A DNA stretch of 64,000 bases from Bryobacterales bacterium (GTDB lineage: Bacteria; Acidobacteriota; Terriglobia; Bryobacterales; Bryobacteraceae), in assembly GCA_016713735.1 (NCBI GenBank), contig JADJOP010000002.1, forward strand, positions 488,393 to 552,392, given 5' to 3'. Positions 8,505 to 16,092 of the stretch are shown here, one piece after another (positions within the stretch are counted from its first letter, which is position 1; every line of letters starts with the position of its first letter). The translations under genes were made by a program, and so were the position numbers. Under the pieces are notes generated by a model. That model was not told where the DNA came from. It saw nothing but the letters and a program-made list of their open reading frames with translations, and made no database searches.

Positions 8505-9872
8505 TCAAGGCAGTGGCGCGAACTCCGCCACGTAGACCGTGCCGTCTTTCAGCGTTCCAGGGAACCGCTTTACCGCGGATGCTTGGGATGTGGCTGCTGC
8601 GTAGAGATCGGGCAATTGCGCCTGGAAGACTGGCGTCAGTGTGTAGAGCAGGTAGACGTGCTGGCCCCGGCGCGCCGCAGTGAGGTCAGACGGGGTGCGC
8701 AGCGTCCGGGGGCCAGGCAGGAAGTGCGTGTAGATATAGCTGGCGAGGTCGGCGGAAGCGACAACGCCCGACTCGCCGGCCTGGGATCGCGCATAGTGCA
8801 GCGCTCCCACGTAGTCCTGTTTCGGGCCATAGACGTTGCGCAGGGAGAGGGCCGATACCAGGACCATCGCTGCGAGCGCCGGCGTGACGAGCCGCGGGCT
8901 CACCCGCGCGGCCAACCGATCCACCCCGCGTACTGCGACCAGCGCCGCGAAGCCGAAGCAAAAATAAAAGAAGCGCGGCCACAGGTGGTGACCGAGAGCC
9001 AGCACGATGGAGGCGCCCGCAACGGCCGGAAGCAGCAGCAGCGCCACAACGATCGGGCGGGAGCGAAGATAACTCACCAGCCCGGTGAGGAAAACGGCGA
9101 GTCCCACAACCGCCACGGCCGCCCCGGCGAAGTTGAGCATGAGCCCGCGCGCGATCTCGGCAAGCGTCCACAGCGGACTCTTCCATTCGTTCACCACGCT
9201 GACTGTGCCCTTCAACCCCATGCGAATGGCGGGCAGCGCCGGAGCGTGCAGAAGCAAGGTAATCGCCGCACCGATGGCAAACCACCCTGCGATGGACATC
9301 CACCGGCCACGGCGCACGCACCAGACGCACGCGATCGCGGCGTGGGCGAGCAGCACGAAGGCCATCGTCGCGTGCGTGTACACGCCCAGGGCCGCGCAGA
9401 CCGCCCACAGGAACCAGTCGCGCCGCGAGTGCGACTCCAAGGCGCGGATCAAAAAGCCGCTCGCAAGCATGGTCCAAAAGAGCAGCCCGGAATACCCACG
9501 AGCATTCTGGCTGAACCAGACGTGGTGATAGGAGAAGGTCAACAGAGAAGCTGCGGCGAATGCCTCGCGCGGTGAAGCTACCAGTCGCGCCATCCACCAG
9601 GTAGCCCAGATGCTGGCCACTCCGAACAGGGCAGCGGGTAAGCGGAACGCCCAATTCGATTCGCCAAAGACCATCAGTGAGAGCCGGGCGAGCAGGCTAT
9701 ACAAAAAATGTTGATTCTCCGAACCGTAAACAGTGGGGATCTTCCAGAGTGGCAGACCCATGAAGCGGACCCATGTTCCAATCTCGTCAATCCATAGGCC
9801 ATCATTCAGCCGGTAGAGGCGGACCGCCAGCGCCACTGCGAGTAGCGCCAACAGCGCCACCCGCTGTTTCAC
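8505..9872 (-). CDS. GT39/ArnT-like membrane glycosyltransferase
   Basis: A 455-residue integral membrane protein of the PMT_2 type. After the first helix it carries the expected acidic motif in the periplasmic loop (LNDGLWIDEIGTW, residues 24-36), then YSLLARLSL and FRLPAALFGV, typical of this family, and a chain of about 10 helices. A soluble C-terminal part (ARSQAGESGVVASADLASY) follows. Such enzymes move a sugar from a polyprenyl-phosphate carrier to an acceptor on the periplasmic side. The start overlaps the upstream epimerase stop as ATGA (9869-9872), placing it in the same operon. Acceptor and sugar are unknown. Confidence 0.85.
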   Translation of the reverse strand: MKQRVALLALLAVALAVRLYRLNDGLWIDEIGTWVRFMGLPLWKIPTVYGSENQHFLYSLLARLSLMVFGESNWAFRLPAALFGVASIWATWWMARLVASPREAFAAASLLTFSYHHVWFSQNARGYSGLLFWTMLASGFLIRALESHSRRDWFLWAVCAALGVYTHATMAFVLLAHAAIACVWCVRRGRWMSIAGWFAIGAAITLLLHAPALPAIRMGLKGTVSVVNEWKSPLWTLAEIARGLMLNFAGAAVAVVGLAVFLTGLVSYLRSRPIVVALLLLPAVAGASIVLALGHHLWPRFFYFCFGFAALVAVRGVDRLAARVSPRLVTPALAAMVLVSALSLRNVYGPKQDYVGALHYARSQAGESGVVASADLASYIYTHFLPGPRTLRTPSDLTAARRGQHVYLLYTLTPVFQAQLPDLYAAATSQASAVKRFPGTLKDGTVYVAEFAPLP

Positions 9873-10855
9873 AGCGCTTGCTCCTTCGCAGGAAGCCCGT
9901 TGGCTAACATCCAGTCGCGAGTCCGCTCAATTGCCTCGTCGAGTGCCACGCGGGGCGAATAGCCCGTCAGTGCGACGATGCGGGAGATGTCGGGAAGGCG
10001 CCGCTCGATGTCCTCAAAGCCCGGCTCGTATGCTTGCTCATAGGGGATGAAGTCAATTCCAGAGGATGACCCCGTGAGCCGGATGATTCGTTCAGCAAGC
10101 CCGCGAATGGTGATTTCGCTCGGGTTCCCCAGGTTGAAGATCCGGCCTTCCGTGCCTGGAATCTCCACCAGCCGGCACAGCCACTCCACGACATCGCCGA
10201 CATACGTGAACGACCGCGACTGTTCACCGCTTCCGTGGATTGGCAAGTTACGGCCTGAAAGCGCATGGGCCAGAAAGCGAGGAACCACCATGCCGTACCG
10301 TCCCGACTGCCGTGGGCCGATTGTGTTGAAGAAGCGGGTGGCGAGCGCTGGAACGCCCCGCTCATGCCAATAGGCCAGGGCGAGAAACTCGTCGATGATC
10401 TTGCTGGCGGCATAGCTCCAGCGCGACTTGGATGTCGGTCCGAGCAGCAGGTCGTCATCTTCGCCGAAGGGGGAGCGCGTGCCTTTTCCGTAGACCTCCG
10501 ATGTGGAAGCGATGATCACTTTTCTCTTCACCGGAGTCGCTGCTTCGAGAACGCATTCGGTGCCGTTGATATTGTTGGCGATGGTCTCTACAGGTGAGCG
10601 CACGATATTGTAGACACCCACCGTGGCCGCGAGGTGAAAAACGGCGTCACAGCTTTCTATAAGCGGGTCAAGAACGGCACGGTCGGTGACGCAGGCCTTC
10701 ACGAATCGGCATTCGCCGCCAAGATGCGCGATGTTGCCGGCATGGCCGCTGGAAAGGTCATCGAGCAGGGTAACGCGATGCCCGCGGGCGATCAGGGCTT
10801 CGGCAAGGTGCGAGCCGATAAATCCGGCCCCGCCGGTGATGAGGTAGTGTGCCAT
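9869..10855 (-). CDS. NAD-dependent nucleotide-sugar epimerase/dehydratase
   Basis: A 328-residue extended short-chain dehydrogenase. The NAD site is GGAGFIGSHL (residues 8-17), followed by LDDLSSG, the catalytic Ser/Thr region STSEVYG, and the Tyr-Lys pair YAASK. The later motif FFNTIGPRQSGRYGMVVPRF is typical of UDP-glucose 4-epimerase, UDP-glucuronate decarboxylase and dTDP-glucose dehydratase relatives. It makes a sugar nucleotide in the cytoplasm for the surrounding transferases. The ATG at 10853-10855 is certain from the N-terminal motif. Oddly, the upstream GT4 gene reads 64 bases past this start. Exact reaction cannot be told from sequence. Confidence 0.88.
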   Translation of the reverse strand: MAHYLITGGAGFIGSHLAEALIARGHRVTLLDDLSSGHAGNIAHLGGECRFVKACVTDRAVLDPLIESCDAVFHLAATVGVYNIVRSPVETIANNINGTECVLEAATPVKRKVIIASTSEVYGKGTRSPFGEDDDLLLGPTSKSRWSYAASKIIDEFLALAYWHERGVPALATRFFNTIGPRQSGRYGMVVPRFLAHALSGRNLPIHGSGEQSRSFTYVGDVVEWLCRLVEIPGTEGRIFNLGNPSEITIRGLAERIIRLTGSSSGIDFIPYEQAYEPGFEDIERRLPDISRIVALTGYSPRVALDEAIERTRDWMLANGLPAKEQAL

Positions 10856-12003
10856 TCGTGAAGAGGGGAAGTACTCAATTTAGCGCGTGCGGTGTCCCTG
10901 AGGAAAGCGGAGTAGAGGCGCAGATGCGCTTCCGGGGTCCACCAGCGCTCAAAGGCGGTGTACCCTCGCTCCCCCATGGCGTCACGCGTTGCACGGTCAG
11001 CGCCCATCTTCCCCACGGCCTCCAGTAGGCCTTTCTCGTCGTCATACACGAAACCCGCCTGGGCGTCCTGAATCACTTCCGGTAACGCGCCCAGGTTGCG
11101 CGCGATGGCGGGTGTTTTGCGCGCGAAGGCTTCAATCAGGATCATGCCGAACGTCTCATAGGTGAGTGAGGGGACAATCACGGCAATTGCATGGTGGTAC
11201 ACAGCCCCTAACTGGGCCTGGGTCAACTGTCCCAGAGGCTTGTCCTGCGGCGGCGGCTGGGGTTGCTGCCAGTCGGCATCGGCCCGCGGTATGAAATACG
11301 GCAGGTGTTCGACAGGCTGGCTGAAGCCGCGCTCAGCGTGCATGCGGGCCGTGAACCGGCTGGGGCTGACGAAACGGTCCACGTGATGCGCGCAATGCTT
11401 GAGGAAACCAGTCGAACGCCAGATTTGGGGAGGACGGTTGCCTCGCAAGACACACTCCAAACACTCCGGTTTCTCGCAGGCGCGCTCATTGAATTTCCAT
11501 AGAACATGCATGGGGCAGACGAGCCAGTGCTCGTGCGTCGTGTACATTTTCACGGCGCGCCCGCCGGCAACTTCATACCGCAACACATCCGGACCGAGCA
11601 GCGAGACGTTGTGGTAGTGAACGACGTCGTAGGGCTTCGACCGGAAGACCTCCTGGATCTGCTGCTGATGCGCCAAGGGCCTCCCGGACTGGTGTGTCGC
11701 GAGCAAGCCCAGCTTCCCCCAGCCGCTCCTGAGTTCGTGGCGGCGCACCCCGGGGTGTTCGGCGAATGCGATCTTGGGGTCGGCCGGATGCTGCAGATGA
11801 AAGGCGTCGACATTGTGGACGACATCCACTTCGTGGCCCAACTCAGCCAGCGTATGAGCGAGCCGGTACACATACATTGCATCGCCGCCGAAACTATAGG
11901 GAGGGTAGAACGTGGCGAGATGGAGGAACCGCAAGGGCTGATCTATCGTCTTCCTGCGGCTGCTTCCAGAATCGAGAGCATCTGAATCGCTGAGTTTCGC
12001 CAC
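10792..12003 (-). CDS. GT4 family glycosyltransferase with an internal deletion in the donor domain
   Basis: A 403-residue GT-B fold transferase. The acceptor domain starts FLHLATFYPPYSFGGDA and contains THEHWLVCPMH and a cysteine cluster (CEKPECLECV). The donor-domain signature YETFGMILIEAFA with its E-x7-E is present. However, DKP is followed at once by LGQLTQAQLGAVY, so the segment that normally holds the first donor-domain strand and the phosphate-binding GRLxxxKG loop (about 45 residues) is absent at about 11237. The frame is kept. The listed start is GTG 12003; TTG 11934 (giving MRFLHLATFYPP) avoids a 61-base overlap and is as likely. The C-terminus overlaps the epimerase gene by 64 bases. 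Activity is doubtful. Confidence 0.75.
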   Translation of the reverse strand: MAKLSDSDALDSGSSRRKTIDQPLRFLHLATFYPPYSFGGDAMYVYRLAHTLAELGHEVDVVHNVDAFHLQHPADPKIAFAEHPGVRRHELRSGWGKLGLLATHQSGRPLAHQQQIQEVFRSKPYDVVHYHNVSLLGPDVLRYEVAGGRAVKMYTTHEHWLVCPMHVLWKFNERACEKPECLECVLRGNRPPQIWRSTGFLKHCAHHVDRFVSPSRFTARMHAERGFSQPVEHLPYFIPRADADWQQPQPPPQDKPLGQLTQAQLGAVYHHAIAVIVPSLTYETFGMILIEAFARKTPAIARNLGALPEVIQDAQAGFVYDDEKGLLEAVGKMGADRATRDAMGERGYTAFERWWTPEAHLRLYSAFLRDTARAKLSTSPLHEWHTTSSPAGPDLSARTLPKP

Positions 12004-13109
12004 GTGAGTTCCGAAGCCGAGCAGAGCGCGCGTTGCGCCAGTTCTGTCCGGAAACTTTCCGATGCTAGCACAGCCTCCAGCGCGGCCTCCAACTCCGCCG
12101 GCTGGTTGGGGTCGATGAAGATGCCGCCGCCGGCGAGCAGCGCGGGCAACGGGCTTTCCCGTGTGGCAATCACCGGACAGCCGCAGGCCGCTGCCTCGAT
12201 GGCGGGAAGTCCGAAGCCCTCCATCAACGATGGCAACACAAGCACGCAGGCGCGGTTCAGCAGCGCCGCCAGCACCGCATCCGGAAGGAAGCCCGTGAAG
12301 CGCACCCGGCCCCGCATGCCGCGTGACTCCACGAGCCGGTCGATTCGCCCGACTTCGGAGTGAAAGACCTCTTTTTTGTTCTCACCCACCAAAATCAGCG
12401 TGGCCGCCGGATAGCGGCGCCCCACACTGGCGAATGCCTCCACGAGCATCGGCACATTTTTGTGCGGTCCGAAGCCGCCCGCGTAGACAATCAGCGGTGC
12501 GGGGGGGAGGTCTAGCGGTTGCAGCGCTGCCTCCGCCTCTGGCGCCGGCATGACGTGGAAGACGGGGTCCGCCGCTTCGCTCACCACCTGGATCGATCTC
12601 TCGTCGAGCCGGAACTGGCGAGCCAGTTCGCGCCGGGAATAGTCCGAGACAGTGATCACCGCGCCGGCCTGTGCGCGCGCTAACCTCACCTTGGCGTTCC
12701 ACATCCAACGCGCGCCGGCCGAAGGCACGGTCAGCTCGGGGAATCGCTCTGCGATCACATCATGAAAAACGACAGCGACCGGCGCGCGGGAAAGTACGGG
12801 CACATAGCTGTAGGCGGTGGGAAACAGCAAGCAGTCGCACGAGGCGCCGGAGAGAGCGCGGCTCATGCGCATCATGTCCTGGATGCCACGCCGGCCCTCG
12901 GCCGACGCCGCAAGGGCTGCCGGTCGGTCAGAGGCCACCAGTTGGACGCCGACACGAGCAGAGAGTTCCGGTACGGCGCCTGGGGTGTCAGTGAAGAGCG
13001 TGTACCGGTGAGGCTGCTCCAGGTTGACCAGCGCTGTTACCAGCGAGCGTGTGAAACGCCCGTAGCCGCGCGCGTTGGTCCAGGTGGTGGCGTCGATGGC
13101 GAAATGCAC
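11943..13109 (-). CDS. GT4 family glycosyltransferase
   Basis: A 388-residue GT-B transferase of the mannosyltransferase/WbaZ-like kind. N-terminal domain: FAIDATTWTNARGYGRFTR, with the usual glycine-rich acceptor loop. Donor domain: VYAGGFGPHKNVPMLVEAF (the GG..xxKN phosphate loop), LVGENKKE, then LPSLMEGFGLPAIEAAACG with E-x7-E. Unlike its neighbour downstream, it is complete. It is cytoplasmic and probably adds a sugar to a lipid-linked intermediate. It lies 6 bases downstream of the flavoenzyme gene on the same strand, consistent with one operon running from 14516 to about 3043. Confidence 0.88.
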   Translation of the reverse strand: MHFAIDATTWTNARGYGRFTRSLVTALVNLEQPHRYTLFTDTPGAVPELSARVGVQLVASDRPAALAASAEGRRGIQDMMRMSRALSGASCDCLLFPTAYSYVPVLSRAPVAVVFHDVIAERFPELTVPSAGARWMWNAKVRLARAQAGAVITVSDYSRRELARQFRLDERSIQVVSEAADPVFHVMPAPEAEAALQPLDLPPAPLIVYAGGFGPHKNVPMLVEAFASVGRRYPAATLILVGENKKEVFHSEVGRIDRLVESRGMRGRVRFTGFLPDAVLAALLNRACVLVLPSLMEGFGLPAIEAAACGCPVIATRESPLPALLAGGGIFIDPNQPAELEAALEAVLASESFRTELAQRALCSASELTWRNSAIQMLSILEAAAGRR

Positions 13110-13115
13110 GGCGGT

Positions 13116-14516
13116 TCAATCCTCGACCACGAACGACTCGAAGACGACCCGTTCCTCCCGCCAGCGCCCATGATTGAACGTTCCATCATCGCCGGTGCAG
13201 CGCGCGGCCGCATACGCCATTGCCAGAGTGTGATGCGTGTTGTCGTGCGCGAACAACCCCTGGCGGCCGAGGCTGACCACGCGCGGCAGCGAATCCAACC
13301 AGTGGTTCAACCGCACCAGGTGGTGGTGAAAGCCGCGCTCGTAAATCGGGTATGCCTGCGCGAGTCGGCGCACCTCGACATGCTCAACTGGAACCTCGAT
13401 GGGCAGCCCGGCGGCAGCCAGGTCTTCGCGCACGAGATCCGCCAGGTCATCCGCTGTCATCCGCCAAACCTCGTCATGTACGTCGCAGGGCAACTCAGCG
13501 CATAGCAAAGTGCGGCCGGGCGGCCCATGCAATGAGTAGTTGCGCGGTTCAGACAGCCGCGTGATGCGGATGCCGCTTGAGGGAAAGTAATGCGCGTCGA
13601 ATTCGGTGAAGCGGGGCGTAGACAGCACGAGGTATACCAGAAGCATGGCCCGGTAGCGCAGGGCGGCCGCACTGGCGAGCACGTCTGGCGGCGCCGTCTG
13701 CTGCAGAACACGGGCGAGAATTGTCACCGGGATCGTGGACAGCGCCAGCGATGCTCGATGCTCTGTCCCTCCGGCACGGATCAGAACCGAATCCGGCTCC
13801 AGGTGGATCTCCTCCAGCGGTGCGTTCAGATGGAGTTCCGCGCCCGCCGCAATGGCTGCGTCGCGGTAACCCTCCGCGATCTGGCCAAACCCATAACGCG
13901 GGTAGTAAAACCTCCCCGCCCCCGGTCTCCGGAACCCAGGAAGCAGTCCCAGTACTTTGGCAATCAGCTTCGATGCGGACCCAGCGGCCACCCGGCGGCG
14001 GGCCTGTTCCGCGTCTAGCGCTTCCGGCTCGAGCCCCCAGATCTTCCGCGCGTAGGGGAAGTAGAACTGCTCGCACATCGCTGGCCCCAGTCCGGTGCGA
14101 AGAATGTCGGCAAATGACTCGTCCTTGCTCGCCGCGCGAAACGGCTTCAGAAGAGTGTCGCGAGCGAAACCGGCGATCAGGGGCAGTGGGGCTCGCCGCA
14201 GCAGATCGGCCGGCTTCAGTGGGAAGTGGAGCCACCTGCCGGCGAGATGAATGCGGCCATGCCGCGGGCGATCCAGCAGATCGTCTCCAAGAAAAGCCCT
14301 AATGTCCTCGAGGATGTCGGGCCCGCAAGAAGGATGCAGGCGGTGGCTGCCGCAGTCAGCCCGAAACCCGAAACAGTCGAAGCTGCCGGCGTTACCCCCA
14401 ACCTCAGCCGCGCGATCGATCACCGTCACTCGCAGCCCACGGCGAGCTAACCGGAATGCCGCTCCTAGTCCGGCCGGGCCGGCCCCCACTACCACGACGG
14501 AAGCCCTCGTTGTCAT
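13116..14516 (-). CDS. FAD-dependent oxidoreductase, UDP-galactopyranose-mutase/amine-oxidase-like
   Basis: A 466-residue flavoprotein. The FAD dinucleotide fold is VVVVGAGPAGLGAAFRLARR (residues 7-26), followed by the acidic end of strand two (VIDRAAEVGGNAG) and CGSHRLHP, which corresponds to the GGH-type loop of UDP-galactopyranose mutase-like enzymes. The C-terminal FAD contact region includes LGRQGLFAHDNTHHTLAMA. These proteins in surface-glycan loci are often annotated as NAD(P)/FAD-dependent oxidoreductases of unknown substrate. It starts 36 bases from the start of a second, related flavoenzyme on the opposite strand. The reaction is unknown; a mutase or oxidoreductase acting on a sugar nucleotide or lipid-linked sugar is possible. 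Confidence 0.8.
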   Translation of the reverse strand: MTTRASVVVVGAGPAGLGAAFRLARRGLRVTVIDRAAEVGGNAGSFDCFGFRADCGSHRLHPSCGPDILEDIRAFLGDDLLDRPRHGRIHLAGRWLHFPLKPADLLRRAPLPLIAGFARDTLLKPFRAASKDESFADILRTGLGPAMCEQFYFPYARKIWGLEPEALDAEQARRRVAAGSASKLIAKVLGLLPGFRRPGAGRFYYPRYGFGQIAEGYRDAAIAAGAELHLNAPLEEIHLEPDSVLIRAGGTEHRASLALSTIPVTILARVLQQTAPPDVLASAAALRYRAMLLVYLVLSTPRFTEFDAHYFPSSGIRITRLSEPRNYSLHGPPGRTLLCAELPCDVHDEVWRMTADDLADLVREDLAAAGLPIEVPVEHVEVRRLAQAYPIYERGFHHHLVRLNHWLDSLPRVVSLGRQGLFAHDNTHHTLAMAYAAARCTGDDGTFNHGRWREERVVFESFVVED

Positions 14517-14552
14517 GTGAGATTGAAATTGTGATTCCGCGCTCTTTGCATC

Positions 14553-16082
14553 GTGAGTACGCTATACTCGCATATTTCGCAGAGGGACGTGCAGGGAAAC
14601 AATTCATCGCCTCCACAGGTGGTCGTCATCGGTGCCGGGCCAGCCGGCCTGACTGCCGCTCATGAACTCCTGCGCCACGGGATTCGCTGCACCGTAGTGG
14701 AGCAAGACACGGTCGTTGGCGGCATCTCGCGGACCGTCTCCCACAACGGCTACCTGTTCGATATCGGCGGCCACCGCTTTTACACCAAAGTCTCGCTCGT
14801 GGAGCAGATCTGGCGTGAGGTGCTGGGCGACGACCTGTTGACGCGGCCGCGCTTGTCGCGCATCTACTACAAGGGCAATTTCCTGAACTATCCGCTGCTG
14901 CCGGGCGAAGCGCTCCGCAAACTCGGCGTCCTCGAGAGTACACGCTGCGGCCTCAGTTTCCTCAAAGCCCGTCTGCTCCCCATCCGGCCGGAAAACGACC
15001 TGGAAACCTGGATTACCAACCGCTTCGGCTCCCGGCTGTTTGAGATTTTTTTCAAGACCTACACCGAGAAGGTGTGGGGCATGAGTTGCAAGGAGATCGG
15101 CGCGGACTGGGCCGCCCAGCGCATCAAAGGACTCTCGCTCAGCGCTCTTCTTCTGAACGCCATTCGCCCCAAACGCGGCAAATCGGACGAGATCAAAACG
15201 CTCATCCCCGAGTTTCTCTACCCGCGCCGCGGCCCGGGCATGATGTGGGAACGGCTGCACCAGATCCTCGAAGACGCCGGCACGAGGGTTGTGCTCGGAG
15301 CGCGGGTCCAATCCATCGAGTGGGTGCCGGAAGGGGTCGTCGCCGTCGAGACCACGGCCGGCCGGTTTGACGCCGGACACGTCATCAGTTCCATGCCCAT
15401 CCAGCAACTGGTGCGGGCCTTGCGTCCCGCCGCCCCGGAGTGGCTTGCTCCCGCCGCCCGCATGTTCCGCTATCGCGACTTCGTCACCGTCGCCCTGTTC
15501 CTGGATGCGCGGCACCTGTTCAGCGACAACTGGATCTACGTCCATGATCCAGGTGTAAGCGTCGGCCGCATCCAGAACTTCAAGAACTGGAGCCCCGAGA
15601 TGGTGCCCGATGATTCCAAGTCCTGCCTCGGGTTGGAGTACTTCTGCCAGGAAGGTGACCCGCTGTGGGCGGCTTCCGACGACGAGTTGATCGCCCTGGC
15701 CACACGGGAACTGGCCCAATTGCGGCTCGCGCCGGAAAGCGCCGTCCTCGGTGGCGCGGTTGTGCGCATGCCCAAGGCCTACCCGGTCTATGACGATCAG
15801 TACAAGAGCGGTCTCAGCCTCATCAGGCAGTTTCTCCACCAGACCCCCGGTTTGCAGTTGGTCGGTCGCAACGGAATGCACCGATACAACAACCAGGATC
15901 ATTCGATGCTCACCGGTGTGTTCGCGGCGCGGAATGTGATGGGGGCTCACTACGACCTCTGGGAAGCCAATGTGGACGAGGAGTACCTCGAGGAAGGCCG
16001 CGTCGTAACCGAGGCAGAGTTGAGGAAACTCGACGCCACACAGCCGGCCGTCCCCAGCCGGAGAGTGATGCCCGAGAACTGA
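14553..16082 (+). CDS. FAD-dependent oxidoreductase, UDP-galactopyranose-mutase/protoporphyrinogen-oxidase-like
   Basis: About 490-509 residues. The FAD fold is VVVIGAGPAGLTAAHELLRH, then VVGGISRTV and DIGGHRFYTK, the last matching the substrate-loop GGH of UGM-like enzymes. Later landmarks are EKVWGMSCKEIG, PRRGPGMMWERL and, near the FAD end, GRNGMHRYNNQDHSM. The GTG start at 14553 is the first in frame; GTG 14589 (before QGNNSSPPQ) is an alternative, since a TATACT lies at 14563-14568. It is divergent from a paralogous flavoenzyme and leads the plus-strand half of the glycan locus. Substrate is unknown. Confidence 0.82.
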   Translation: MSTLYSHISQRDVQGNNSSPPQVVVIGAGPAGLTAAHELLRHGIRCTVVEQDTVVGGISRTVSHNGYLFDIGGHRFYTKVSLVEQIWREVLGDDLLTRPRLSRIYYKGNFLNYPLLPGEALRKLGVLESTRCGLSFLKARLLPIRPENDLETWITNRFGSRLFEIFFKTYTEKVWGMSCKEIGADWAAQRIKGLSLSALLLNAIRPKRGKSDEIKTLIPEFLYPRRGPGMMWERLHQILEDAGTRVVLGARVQSIEWVPEGVVAVETTAGRFDAGHVISSMPIQQLVRALRPAAPEWLAPAARMFRYRDFVTVALFLDARHLFSDNWIYVHDPGVSVGRIQNFKNWSPEMVPDDSKSCLGLEYFCQEGDPLWAASDDELIALATRELAQLRLAPESAVLGGAVVRMPKAYPVYDDQYKSGLSLIRQFLHQTPGLQLVGRNGMHRYNNQDHSMLTGVFAARNVMGAHYDLWEANVDEEYLEEGRVVTEAELRKLDATQPAVPSRRVMPEN

Positions 16083-16092
16083 AGGGAACTCG

